From NCBI RefSeq assembly GCF_030362835.1, contig NZ_JAUCGQ010000004.1, forward strand, positions 62,001-126,000: 64,000 nucleotides of DNA, given 5' to 3'. The stretch's first letter is position 1. The number at the start of each line of letters is the position of its first letter. The notes under the pieces are model-generated. The model saw only the letters and a program-made list of their open reading frames with translations. It was not told the origin of the DNA and did no database searches. The DNA comes from Cellulomonas alba (GTDB taxonomy: Bacteria > Actinomycetota > Actinomycetes > Actinomycetales > Cellulomonadaceae). The translations under genes and the position numbers were made by a program. Positions 8,113 to 16,302 of the stretch are shown here, one piece after another.

Positions 8113-8750
8113 GGTGGGTCGATGGTCGCACGGAGCGCCTCGGCGCCCGCGCAGAGCAGGGCGAGGCCGCGCGCGAACGTCTCGTCGTCGTCCACGCCCG
8201 CGGCCTGCTCGAACGTGACGGGGAACGCCGCGCGCAGACGCGCCCACGCGTGCGGGTCGAGCTCGACGTCCGGCCCGCGCTCGGCCTGCTCCTGGAGCAC
8301 GAAGCCGGTGACGTAGCCGAGCACGGTGTCCGCGACGACGCCCGCGTCGGTGCGGGTGAGGCCCGCGCCCGTGAGGGTGCTCAGGAGGCGCTCCACCAGC
8401 GTCAGCGCGCCGGTGCTCGCGAGCGACGGCGCGGCCGCGAGGAGCTCGGCGCCGCCGCTCTGGCGGCGGATCGTGGCGCGCACCGCGGTCGCCTGTGCCG
8501 TCAGGGACGCGCGCCAGTCGGCGGGGTCGGCGAGTGCCGCGAGAGCCGTCGTGCCGGCGTCATGGGCCTCGAGCGCGATGCGGTCGGCCATGAGGCGCAG
8601 GAGGGCCGCCTTGTCGGGCACGTGGTAGTAGAGGCTGCCTGCCTGGGCGTCGAGCCGGGCGGCGACCGCGCGCATGGACAGGCCCGCGGAGCCGCGCTCG
8701 GCGTACACCGCGAGCGCCGCGTCGACGATGCGCTCGGCGGTCAGCTTCAC
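8109..8750 (-). CDS. TetR/AcrR-family transcriptional regulator
   Basis: 213 residues. The N-terminal helix-turn-helix is clear: KLTAERIVDAALAVYAERG, then LSMRAVAARLDAQAGSLYYHVPDKAALLRLMADRI (typical TetR recognition helix with SLYYHV). The C-terminal ligand domain resembles the TetR_C class (WRASLTAQATAVRATI). The GTG at 8750 was chosen because the preceding codons contain no HTH sequence and run through a palindromic operator. First gene of the operon with the helicase; it probably represses itself and the divergent gene at 8865. Confidence 0.9.
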   Translation of the reverse strand: MKLTAERIVDAALAVYAERGSAGLSMRAVAARLDAQAGSLYYHVPDKAALLRLMADRIALEAHDAGTTALAALADPADWRASLTAQATAVRATIRRQSGGAELLAAAPSLASTGALTLVERLLSTLTGAGLTRTDAGVVADTVLGYVTGFVLQEQAERGPDVELDPHAWARLRAAFPVTFEQAAGVDDDETFARGLALLCAGAEALRATIDPP

Positions 8751-8771
8751 GGCGTCAGCGTAGACCGGCGT

Positions 8772-8788
8772 TTCGAACACTGTTTGAA
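8772..8788. promoter_or_regulatory. Palindromic operator for the adjacent TetR regulator
   Basis: TTCGAACACTGTTTGAA is an inverted repeat with 8-base arms (7 of 8 matching) around a central C. It lies 21 bases upstream of the tetR start and 76 bases upstream of the divergent membrane-protein gene, the usual place for a TetR operator serving both. Confidence 0.65.
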
Positions 8789-8864
8789 TTGTGTGCCGGA
8801 CACGCGTAGCGTCGACCCGCCGGACGCGCGCAGGGGGCGCGACCGCACCGATCGGAGGGCGTCG

Positions 8865-9554
8865 ATGCTCGTCGTCACGGCTGCGCTCATGGTGGTCCTG
8901 CTGCTCTGCGGGCTGCTGCTGGTCGACGGCGACACCATCCCGTCCCGGACCGTGCCGTGGCTCGCGGTGGCCCTCGGTGCGCTCGCGGTCGGCGGAGTCG
9001 TGCTGCAGCACGCGTGGCCCGGGGCGACGGCTGCGCTCGACGCCGACCCCGCGCGGAGCGGCTGGTGGCGGCACGGGACGGCCGTGCTCCTGCAGGACGC
9101 GGGGTGGCCGGGCGTGGTGTTCAACGTGCTGACGCTCGCGGCGGTCGCCGCGCTGGTGCAGTGGCACTGGGGGTGGCGGCTCGCGCTCGGGCTCGTGATC
9201 GGGGGCGCTGCGGTCCCGGTGCTCGTCGGGGCCGTCGCGGGGGCCGTGGCCGGGTCGCAGGACGCGCGCGACTGGGCCGGCAGCTCCGGGCTGACGTTCT
9301 TCCTCGCGGGGTCGCTCGCCGGCGCAGCACTCGTGGTCGGGCACGCCGGCGCGCGGGCGCTCGGGGTGCTCGCGGGCGTCGTCGGGCTCGCGGCGTGGCT
9401 CTGGCTCGCGGACGCGCACGGGCTCGTCGCGGTCGAGGGGCTCGTCGTCGGGGCAATGTGCGCCGGTGTGAGCGCGGCCGTGCGCCGCCGTCGTCGCCTG
9501 GTCGATGCTGCGACCTCCGAGCCGCGCGCCGTCGGGGAGCGGTCTGCCGCCTAG
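8865..9554 (+). CDS. Polytopic membrane protein, possible divergent rhomboid protease
   Basis: 229 residues with about six hydrophobic helices and a basic tail (RRRRR at 207-211). Three features recall rhomboid serine proteases in the right order: FNVLTL (N87, oxyanion position), AGSSGLTFFLAGSLAG (GxSG with S141) and DAHGLVAVEGLVVGA (H185). Spacings 54 and 44 are near those of GlpG-type enzymes, though the L1-loop WR motif is not evident. Divergent from tetR and likely under its control. It could equally be an ordinary small membrane protein with chance matches. Confidence 0.55.
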   Translation: MLVVTAALMVVLLLCGLLLVDGDTIPSRTVPWLAVALGALAVGGVVLQHAWPGATAALDADPARSGWWRHGTAVLLQDAGWPGVVFNVLTLAAVAALVQWHWGWRLALGLVIGGAAVPVLVGAVAGAVAGSQDARDWAGSSGLTFFLAGSLAGAALVVGHAGARALGVLAGVVGLAAWLWLADAHGLVAVEGLVVGAMCAGVSAAVRRRRRLVDAATSEPRAVGERSAA

Positions 9555-9557
9555 GGT

Positions 9558-10022
9558 GTGCGCGTGACCGACGACCTTCCCCGGGTGGAGATGTGGACCG
9601 ACGGCGCCTGCAAGGGGAACCCGGGCGTCGGCGGGTGGGGCGCGTGGATGCGGTTCGGCGAGCGCGAGCGCGAGCTGTTCGGCGGCGCGCTGCTGACGAC
9701 GAACAACCAGATGGAGCTGACGGCCGTCATCGAGGGCCTGCGTGCGCTGAACCGGCCGTGCGAGGTCACGCTGCACGTGGACTCGCAGTACGTGATGAAC
9801 GGCGTGACGAAGTGGGTGCACGGCTGGAAGCGCAACGGCTGGCGCACCGCCGACAAGAAGCCCGTCAAGAACCAGGAGCTGTGGATGGCGCTCGACGCCG
9901 AGGTCGCGCGGCACACCGTGCACTGGGTGTGGGTCAAGGGCCACGCCGGCGACCCGGGGAACGAGCGTGCGGACGCGCTGGCGAACAAGGGCGTGGACGC
10001 GGTGCGCGCCGGGGCGCTCTGA
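9558..10022 (+). CDS. rnhA: Ribonuclease HI
   Basis: 154 residues, colinear with E. coli RNase HI over the whole length. Catalytic acids are visible: D15 in [13 protein letters not shown] in [16 protein letters not shown] in HVDSQYV and D in [10 protein letters not shown]; the basic handle ([21 protein letters not shown], listed as a region) is present. It degrades the RNA strand of RNA-DNA hybrids. GTG at 9558 or GTG at 9564 could be the start; both precede the conserved core by only a few residues. Follows the membrane protein by 3 bases. Confidence 0.95.
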   Translation: MRVTDDLPRVEMWTDGACKGNPGVGGWGAWMRFGERERELFGGALLTTNNQMELTAVIEGLRALNRPCEVTLHVDSQYVMNGVTKWVHGWKRNGWRTADKKPVKNQELWMALDAEVARHTVHWVWVKGHAGDPGNERADALANKGVDAVRAGAL

Positions 10023-10025
10023 CGT

Positions 10026-10649
10026 TCAGGAGCCCGGCGGGCCCCAGTGCCACGTCGACAGCATCGCCTCGGCGGCCGCGACCGAGTCGGCGGCGACGGC
10101 GTCCGGGCTCAGGACGCCGGCCGTGACGATCCAGCCGTCGCGCTCGACCCACCACTGCGTCAGCGTGGTCGTGGGCGCCATCCGCTGGTCGGTCCGGGTC
10201 GCGGCCCCGAACGCGCTCACCTCGACCACCGGCTCCCGCACGAGCTGCGGCCCGGAGGTCGCGCGGCGCATCGCGTCGACGACGGCCTCGAGCCCGCCGG
10301 CGTCCGCCGACTTCACGCACGACACGTTGAAGCCGACGACCTTCGTCCCCGAGCGGCTCAGGGTGACGGACCAGCTGCGTGCGCTCGCGGTGTGGTCGCC
10401 GTCCGGGGCCAGGAACGTGAACGCCGGGCACGCGTAGCCGCGGTTCTCGATCTGCTGCGGCAGCGCGTCGTCGCCGATCGTCGTGGGGTCGAACGTCGAC
10501 GTCTGCGTCACGAGCCGGGGGAGCGGGGGCTCGTCCGCGCGGGCGCCGACACCGAGCCCGGTGACGACCGCGCCCGTCACGCCGCCCACCACGAGGGAGC
10601 CGACGGCGGTCGCGACCATCGTCCGCCGGTCCGTTCGCACGGGCCCCAT
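10026..10649 (-). CDS. Secreted or membrane-anchored hypothetical protein
   Basis: 207 residues. After a short basic N-terminus a hydrophobic segment (about residues 11-27, MVATAVGSLVVGGVTGAVV) gives a signal peptide or anchor. The rest is a soluble domain with two cysteines (YACPAF, VSCVKS) that could pair outside the cell. No family recognised. It converges on rnhA, whose stop lies 3 bases away. Confidence 0.6.
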   Translation of the reverse strand: MGPVRTDRRTMVATAVGSLVVGGVTGAVVTGLGVGARADEPPLPRLVTQTSTFDPTTIGDDALPQQIENRGYACPAFTFLAPDGDHTASARSWSVTLSRSGTKVVGFNVSCVKSADAGGLEAVVDAMRRATSGPQLVREPVVEVSAFGAATRTDQRMAPTTTLTQWWVERDGWIVTAGVLSPDAVAADSVAAAEAMLSTWHWGPPGS

Positions 10650-10751
10650 GATCGGGCCTGCGGGGCGTCGCCGTCACGAGGGTTCGTCCGCCTCACCCGC
10701 TCAGCGCAGCCCGCGTCGCCAGAATGGCGCGCGGCGACGCAGGATGGGGCC

Positions 10752-11636
10752 ATGGGACTGCGGGCGCGGATCGGGGAGTCACTGTTCGCGCGCGTCTCCG
10801 GTCCGGACGGCGTCGCGAACCGCGCGCGCATCCACGGGGCGCCGGGCGAGCGGTGGTTCGCGGCCGGCTCGCCGGTGCAGCGCGTGCACGGTGACGCGTC
10901 GATGTTCGTCGGCGGCCTGCGCGCACTGCTGCTCCAGACGCTGCACCCGGCGGTCATGACGGCCGTCGCGCGCCACTCCGACTTCCGCGAGGACCCGTGG
11001 GGCCGGCTCGCCCGGACCAGCACGTTCCTCGCCGAGATGGCGTTCGCCGCGGACGGGGACGCGCAGGCCGCGGTCGACCGGGTGCGGTACGTCCACGAGC
11101 GGATCCGCGGCCGGACCGCCGGAGGACAGCCGTACCGGGCCGACGACCCGCACCTGCTGCTGTGGGTGCACGTCGCGGGCACGGACAGCTTCCTGCGCGC
11201 GCAGCAGCGGTTCGGTCAGCGCCCGCTCCACGCCGCCGGTGCCGACGAGTACGTGCGTCAGGCGGGGGTCGTGGCGCGCGCGCTCGGTGCGACCGACGTG
11301 CCGACCACGGTGGCCGAGCTCGACGCGGCGATCGAGCGGTTCCGGCCCGAGCTGGGCGCGGGGCCCGACGCCGCCGAGACCGTCGCGTTCCTGGTGCGGA
11401 ACCCCGCGATGCCGTGGACGCTGCGGCCCGCCTACGCGCTGCTGCGCCGAGCGGCCGTCGCGTCGCTGCCCGACTGGGCCGTCGCCGAGCTCGGGCTGCG
11501 GGTGCCCGGCCCGGCGCGGCGGCGGATCGCGCTCGCGGGCGGCGCGTTCGTGACGCGCGTGGTGCGGTGGGTGCTCGGGCCGGACGACGCGCGCCGGGTC
11601 GCACGGCGGCCCACGGCTCCCGCGGCGCACGTCTGA
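10752..11636 (+). CDS. MpaB-type oxygenase (DUF2236 family)
   Basis: 294 residues. DUF2236/MpaB landmarks: RVHGDASMFVGGLRALLLQTLHPAVMTAVARHSDF (two blocks, with the haem-proximal HP), the RTSTFLAEMAF segment, and DDPHLLLWVHVAGTDSFL near the middle. Characterised relatives (latex-clearing Lcp and MpaB) are b-type haem oxygenases; here the substrate is unknown. ATG at 10752 was chosen over the longer open frame because the family begins with the RARI..LF..VSGPDGVANRARIHG segment. Confidence 0.85.
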   Translation: MGLRARIGESLFARVSGPDGVANRARIHGAPGERWFAAGSPVQRVHGDASMFVGGLRALLLQTLHPAVMTAVARHSDFREDPWGRLARTSTFLAEMAFAADGDAQAAVDRVRYVHERIRGRTAGGQPYRADDPHLLLWVHVAGTDSFLRAQQRFGQRPLHAAGADEYVRQAGVVARALGATDVPTTVAELDAAIERFRPELGAGPDAAETVAFLVRNPAMPWTLRPAYALLRRAAVASLPDWAVAELGLRVPGPARRRIALAGGAFVTRVVRWVLGPDDARRVARRPTAPAAHV

Positions 11637-11693
11637 GCCGCGGTCGTCACCTCCGCCGAGCGCGCGCGTGCGGCGCGCCCTAGCGTCGGCCAC

Positions 11694-12422
11694 GTGCTCC
11701 CGTTCGTGCTGCTCGCGTCGCGCGCCGAGGACCTCGCCGCCGACGGCGAGTACGAGCAGTTCCTGAGCTGCGGTGGCCTGACGCCCGAGCAGCTCGTGCG
11801 CGTGCGACTCGAGGCCGGTCCGATGCCGCGCCTCGACCTCGACGCGATCTCGGGGGTCATCGTCGGCGGCAGCCCGTTCGACGCGGGAGCGGCTCACAAG
11901 TCGCCGCTCCAGCTGCGCGTCGAGGCCGAGATGTCGGCGCTGCTCGACGAGGCCGTCGCGCGCGACCTGCCGTTCCTCGGCGCCTGCTACGGCGTCGGGA
12001 CCCTCGGCGTGCACCAGGGCGGCGTCGTCGACCGGACCTACGGCGAGCCGATCGGCGCGGTGCGCGTCAGCCTGACCGACGAGGGCCGTGCCGACCCGCT
12101 GCTCGCGGACCTGCCGGATGAGTTCGACGCGTTCGTCGGCCACAAGGAGGCCTGCAGGGTCCTGCCGCCGGACGCGGTGCTGCTCGCCAACTCTCCTGCC
12201 TGCCCGGTGCAGATGTTCCGCGTGCGGTCCAACCTCTACGCGACGCAGTTCCACCCCGAGCTCGACACCGCCGGCATCGTCACGCGCCTGACGATCTACC
12301 GGGACTACGGGTACTACGCGCCGGACGAGCTCGACGAGGTGGTGGCGCGCGTGCGGTCGGCGACGGTGACGGAGCCGCACCGGATCGTCGCGGCGTTCGT
12401 GCGGCGGTACGCGCGGGACTGA
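11694..12422 (+). CDS. Class I glutamine amidotransferase-like protein
   Basis: 242 residues with a class I GATase fold. The nucleophile elbow is FLGACYGVGTLG (Cys in GACYG), and the His-Glu pair is in TQFHPELDT, so the triad is complete. Family members release ammonia from glutamine or cut gamma-glutamyl bonds, often as stand-alone GMP-synthase-like proteins in actinobacteria. No synthase partner is adjacent, so the acceptor is unknown. GTG start at 11694. Confidence 0.85.
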   Translation: MLPFVLLASRAEDLAADGEYEQFLSCGGLTPEQLVRVRLEAGPMPRLDLDAISGVIVGGSPFDAGAAHKSPLQLRVEAEMSALLDEAVARDLPFLGACYGVGTLGVHQGGVVDRTYGEPIGAVRVSLTDEGRADPLLADLPDEFDAFVGHKEACRVLPPDAVLLANSPACPVQMFRVRSNLYATQFHPELDTAGIVTRLTIYRDYGYYAPDELDEVVARVRSATVTEPHRIVAAFVRRYARD

Positions 12423-12534
12423 CGCATGCCGGCGCCGGCGGGGTCACCCGCGCGGGTGCTGTGCGCGGGCTGTGCCGTCTGGGACGGTGTGTGCCGGTCT
12501 CGCCGGTGTGCGGCGTCCAGGGGGCGGGGTTGAC

Positions 12535-14439
12535 GTGCGCAGGATGACGACGGCTGTCGTAGCGCTGGCGGTGCTCGGCGCGACTCTCGCGGCGACGCCC
12601 GCGGCTGCGGAGGACGCGACGCACGTCGTCGCGATCACGCTCACCACCGAGCACGGGACACCGTTGCCGAGGCAGCCGGTCGACCTGCAGGTCAAATATG
12701 GGGGCGCGACGTGGTCGGCGACGTCCGACCAGAACGGCGTCGTCAGCTTCCCGGGCCTCGCAGCCGGGGACTACCTCATGGTGCTCGCGCCGGCACCCGC
12801 TTCTGTTCCGTACATCTACCGCACCATCACCGTGGCCGACACCGACGTCAGTCTGACTGTCGCCGAACCCGGCGTCTCGCTCGTGACTGGCACCGTCGTC
12901 GACGCGGCGACTGGCAACCCGATGAGAGCCTCGGTCGACCTCTCGTCCGACGCGGGAAGCTCCGACGTCATATCCGCCGAGTCCGACGGCAACTTCGTCG
13001 CCCCGGTGGCCACCGGGTCCTACTACGTCACCTACACGGCCTACGACAACGGCTACGAGCGGGGGTACTACGACGACGTGATCTCGGGTGGTCGAGCCAC
13101 GCGGCTCGATCTCACGACGCACGACTCCACGGGCCTGCAGCTCCGGATGCACCGCCCGGGCACGCTTGCCGGAAAGGTCACGCTTGCAGGGACCCCCAAG
13201 GCCTCGGCCGTCGTGGTGGTGCCCGGTGTGAACTCGGTCTTCACGAGCTCGACCGGCACCTGGTCGGTGACGAGCGCGTCGGTCGGCACCTACCGTCCGT
13301 ACGTCGAAGGAGTCGACGGCGCCACCTTCACGACCTACTACGGCAACACGGTGCGGCGGCCCGATGCACGTTCCGTCACGCTCCAGCTCGACCATGCCGC
13401 GGCCGGCGTCGACATCGCGATCGTCGCGCAGGCGACGATCAAGGGCAGCGTCCTGACAGCGTCGGGCAAGCCGGCGAAGTACATCGACGTGGAGGGGTTC
13501 AACACGACCCGCGCCGGTCATGCCACGGCAAAGACGGACGGCCACGGTCGGTACGTGCTGCGCGGGCTGGCGACAGGACCAGTGGCCGTGGCCGCGTATG
13601 CCCAAGGCGCGTCGAGCCCGGTCCGCACGGTCGGCGCCGTGCAGGGCGCGACCGTCAACGCGCCGACGCTGAAGACGTCGGACGACGCCCGGCTCGCGGT
13701 GACGATCCGCACCGTGGGCTCGAGCCCCACGAAGCAGGACGTGTCGCTGTTCGACGCGCACCACGCGATCCTCGGCACTTTCCGACCCGACTCGACCGGC
13801 AAGATCTCGCTGTGGTCGCTCGCGGCCGGGACGTACTACCTGACGATCGACGGCAGCAACGTCCAGAAGAAGCTCACGCTCAAGGCGCACCAGCACCTCA
13901 ACCTCGGGACGCTCACGCGCGGGCGGCTCGTCACGGTCTCCGGCACCGTGAAGACGGCCGCCGGCAAGCCCGCGGTCGGCGCCCTGGTGCTGGTGATGGA
14001 CGCGCGGAAGACCGTCTACAAGAGGACGCGCACCGACGCGCACGGGCACTACTCCGTGAAGGCTGCGGTGTCGGGCAGCTACCGGGTGACCGTCGACCCC
14101 ACGTCGGTGACGGTCGACGCCTACGGCACGGTCGCACTCAAGGTGACGGCCGGGCACGCGGCGAAGGCGAACGTGCGGCTGACGAGGCCGGGCACCGTGA
14201 CGGGCCGCGTGCTGAACGCCCAGGGCAAGCCGGCGGTCGGCGTCCACGTCCTCACCCTCAGCGGCCGCGACGTGCGCACCAACGCGTCGGGCGTCTTCAC
14301 GATCACGGGCCTGCACGCGGGCACGACGTACCTGTTCGAGACCGACCGGGACTATGTCGGCGGGTACCGGAACGCGTCCGAGGTCGTCACGGTGCACGCC
14401 GGCCGCACGACGACGGTCGCGACGATCCGGATCCCGTAG
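12535..14439 (+). CDS. Secreted multi-repeat carboxypeptidase-regulatory-like (beta-sandwich) protein
   Basis: 634 residues. The signal peptide MTTAVVALAVLGATLAATPAA ends near AAA-ED; the GTG at 12535 follows a G-rich ribosome-binding site and adds three residues before it. The mature part is a chain of about seven prealbumin/carboxypeptidase-regulatory-like sandwiches, each marked by G.V..AxGxP and a closing tyrosine-corner such as GHYSV, GRYVLRGL or GVFTITGL. No sortase motif, transmembrane anchor or catalytic site is visible. It is paralogous to the protein at 23155-24864 (shared NTVRRPDARSVTL segment). Likely an exported binding or structural protein. Confidence 0.75.
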   Translation: MRRMTTAVVALAVLGATLAATPAAAEDATHVVAITLTTEHGTPLPRQPVDLQVKYGGATWSATSDQNGVVSFPGLAAGDYLMVLAPAPASVPYIYRTITVADTDVSLTVAEPGVSLVTGTVVDAATGNPMRASVDLSSDAGSSDVISAESDGNFVAPVATGSYYVTYTAYDNGYERGYYDDVISGGRATRLDLTTHDSTGLQLRMHRPGTLAGKVTLAGTPKASAVVVVPGVNSVFTSSTGTWSVTSASVGTYRPYVEGVDGATFTTYYGNTVRRPDARSVTLQLDHAAAGVDIAIVAQATIKGSVLTASGKPAKYIDVEGFNTTRAGHATAKTDGHGRYVLRGLATGPVAVAAYAQGASSPVRTVGAVQGATVNAPTLKTSDDARLAVTIRTVGSSPTKQDVSLFDAHHAILGTFRPDSTGKISLWSLAAGTYYLTIDGSNVQKKLTLKAHQHLNLGTLTRGRLVTVSGTVKTAAGKPAVGALVLVMDARKTVYKRTRTDAHGHYSVKAAVSGSYRVTVDPTSVTVDAYGTVALKVTAGHAAKANVRLTRPGTVTGRVLNAQGKPAVGVHVLTLSGRDVRTNASGVFTITGLHAGTTYLFETDRDYVGGYRNASEVVTVHAGRTTTVATIRIP

Positions 14440-14449
14440 CCGCGCCGAC

Positions 14450-14842
14450 TCAGGGCAGCGCGTCGGGGTGCTCGGTCAGCCAGGCGGCGCTGACGCGCTT
14501 CGGCGCCTGGTGCAGCCACGCCTCGACGACGACCTCGGTCAGCTCGTCGCTGCCGATCTCGGCGAGCCGCACGAGCACGGCGGGGTAGCCGTCGAAGTGC
14601 GGCGTCGTGAAGAACACCTGCGGGGACGACGCGAGCAGCGCGTCCTTGGCGTCGAGGCCGGCGGTCCGCACGCCGAGGATGTCGCCCGTGGGCGCGGCGT
14701 CGCCGAGCGCCTCGTGGTCCGCGCGCCGCAGCGGTCGCTCCCAAGCGAGCGACCTGCCGTGCACCTTCCAGGCGTGCTCGGACGGCTCGTCGGTGTCGGG
14801 CAGCGCCGCGACGACCGCTCGCACGTCGTCCCAGGTGGCCAC
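14450..14842 (-). CDS. MmcQ/YjbR-family protein
   Basis: 130 residues matching the YjbR (CyaY-like DNA-binding fold) family: TWDDVRAVVAALPDTDE near the N-terminus, FFTTPHFDGYPAVLVRL in the middle and EAWLHQAPKRVSAAWL at the end. Members are small proteins whose role is poorly defined; binding to nucleic acids has been proposed. GTG start at 14842 gives the normal family length; the longer frame upstream runs into merR. Confidence 0.85.
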   Translation of the reverse strand: MATWDDVRAVVAALPDTDEPSEHAWKVHGRSLAWERPLRRADHEALGDAAPTGDILGVRTAGLDAKDALLASSPQVFFTTPHFDGYPAVLVRLAEIGSDELTEVVVEAWLHQAPKRVSAAWLTEHPDALP

Positions 14843-14889
14843 GCGGCCACGGTAGGCGCCGGTCGCGAGCGGCGCGAGACCCGGGTGCG

Positions 14890-15243
14890 TCAGACCGGCG
14901 TGCCCTGCCGCGCCACGAAGTCGCTGAGCGCGTCGCGCGCTGCCGCGAGCCGGCGGACCTTGTCGTCCATGTCGTCGCGGAGCTCCGTCGCGCGCGCCAT
15001 GAGGGCCGTGCAGTCGCCGACCGGCCCCGCCTCGCCCGTGCACGGCAGGATCTGGGCGATCAGCTCGGTGGGGAAGCCGAGGTCGAGCAACGAGCGGATG
15101 GTGCGGACGTCGCCGACCGTGGCCTCGTCGTAGCGGCGGTACCCGTTCGGCTCGCGCTCGGAGCGGATCAGGCCGTGCTCCTCGTAGTAGCGCAGCGCCC
15201 GTGGGCTCGAGCCCGTCGCGGCGCTGAGGTCGCCGATCCGCAT
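14890..15243 (-). CDS. MerR-family transcriptional regulator
   Basis: 117 residues. Winged helix-turn-helix at the N-terminus: MRIGDLSAATGSSPRALRYYEEHGLI, then GYRRYDEATVGDVRTI. A coiled-coil dimerisation helix (MARATELRDDMDDKVRRLAAARDAL) follows, and the effector region is very short. One cysteine sits in ILPCTGEAG and another in VGDCTAL, 15 residues apart; they could sense a thiol-reactive compound but do not form a canonical metal site. Divergent from the SDR gene with a strong inverted repeat between them. Confidence 0.9.
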   Translation of the reverse strand: MRIGDLSAATGSSPRALRYYEEHGLIRSEREPNGYRRYDEATVGDVRTIRSLLDLGFPTELIAQILPCTGEAGPVGDCTALMARATELRDDMDDKVRRLAAARDALSDFVARQGTPV

Positions 15244-15259
15244 CGTCGCCTCCCGGGGC

Positions 15260-15293
15260 TTGACCTTGACGCTGACGTCAGACTTTAGCGTCA
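15260..15293 (+). promoter_or_regulatory. MerR-type operator/promoter for the divergent SDR gene
   Basis: A perfect 7-base inverted repeat TGACGCT (15267-15273)/AGCGTCA (15287-15293) encloses a second palindrome CTGACGTCAG (15272-15281). A -35-like TTGACC (15260-15265) and -10-like TAGCGT (15286-15291) are 20 bases apart, the overlong spacing that MerR activators correct by twisting DNA. The repeat lies between merR and the SDR gene. Confidence 0.6.
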
Positions 15294-15327
15294 CCCCGTC
15301 CGGGTCGTCCGAGCGGTGGGAGCAGTC

Positions 15328-16248
15328 ATGCAGGTCTTCGTCACAGGTGGCACGGGGTACGTCGGGGGAGTGCTCGTCGAGCACCTGCTCGCGGCGGGGC
15401 ACGACGTGCGGGCGCTCGCGCGCTCGGAGCACGCGGCGCAGGCGCTGGCCGCGGCAGGCGCAGCGCCGGTGCGCGGTTCGCTGGCCGACCTCGACGTCCT
15501 GCGCGATGCGGCGGCGAACGCGGACGCCGTGGTGCACGCCGCGGTCGAGCAGCCGGGGGCACCGGACGCGACGGAGGCGGAGCTGCGCGCGGTCGCCGCG
15601 CTCGTCGCGGGTGCCGCCTCGTCCGGCGGCGACGCCGGCAGGACCGCGGCGCCCGTCGTCTACACCAGCACGGCCCTCGTCTACGGGTTCGACCCCGCGC
15701 AGGACACGAGCGAGGACGCGGCGCTGCCGCAGATCAGCGCGCAGCCGTTCAAGGCGGCCGCCGAGCGGCTCGTGCTCGAGTCGGCGGGTATCACGCCGAT
15801 CGTGCTGCGGCCGGGACTCGTCCACGGGCGCGGCGGCTCGGGGCTCGTCAGGAGCCTCGTCGAGGGCGCGGCCGTGGCCCGGGTCGCCGCGTATGTCGAC
15901 AGCGGGGAGAACGCGTGGTCGGCGGTGCACGTCGACGACCTCGCGGCGCTGTACGTCACGGCGGTGGAGCGCCCCGTCGCGGGAGTGTTCAACGTGGCCG
16001 AGGGAGCGCACTTCACGTTCCGGGAGCTCGCCGAGGCGATCGCGGACCTCACCGGGACCGTTGCGGCGTCCGTCCCGCTCGCCGTCGCGGAGCAGCGGAT
16101 GGGTCCGCTGGCCCGGGTGCTCGCGACGACGAGCCGACTCTCCGCCGAGCGCGCCCGCGAGGCGTTCGGGTGGCGGCCGGCCGGGCCGATGCTGCTGGAC
16201 GACGTGCGGGCCGGCAGCTATCGCGCCGCGGCGGTCACCGTGGGGTGA
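15328..16248 (+). CDS. NAD-dependent epimerase/dehydratase family protein (atypical SDR)
   Basis: 306 residues with a Rossmann N-terminus MQVFVTGGTGYVGGVLVEHLL (GxxGxxG). The segment VVYTSTALVYGF supplies the usual Ser/Thr, but where the catalytic YxxxK should be the protein reads ISAQPFKAAAERLV, so the Tyr is missing. It is therefore an NmrA/atypical-SDR-like protein that may bind NAD(P) as a sensor or reductase. ATG at 15328 has GGGAG eight bases upstream. Likely induced by the divergent MerR regulator. Confidence 0.85.
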   Translation: MQVFVTGGTGYVGGVLVEHLLAAGHDVRALARSEHAAQALAAAGAAPVRGSLADLDVLRDAAANADAVVHAAVEQPGAPDATEAELRAVAALVAGAASSGGDAGRTAAPVVYTSTALVYGFDPAQDTSEDAALPQISAQPFKAAAERLVLESAGITPIVLRPGLVHGRGGSGLVRSLVEGAAVARVAAYVDSGENAWSAVHVDDLAALYVTAVERPVAGVFNVAEGAHFTFRELAEAIADLTGTVAASVPLAVAEQRMGPLARVLATTSRLSAERAREAFGWRPAGPMLLDDVRAGSYRAAAVTVG

Positions 16249-16302
16249 GCTCGGGGCCCGCGCTCCCGGATGGCTCCGCGCGCGGTGGGTCGAGCTGCGG
16301 GA

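Noticed and set aside
5509-8316. A long open frame opposite the Ski2-like helicase
   Set aside because: It is antisense to a helicase with every motif intact and its translation is Arg/Ala-rich low complexity; this is the usual result of very high GC at third codon positions.
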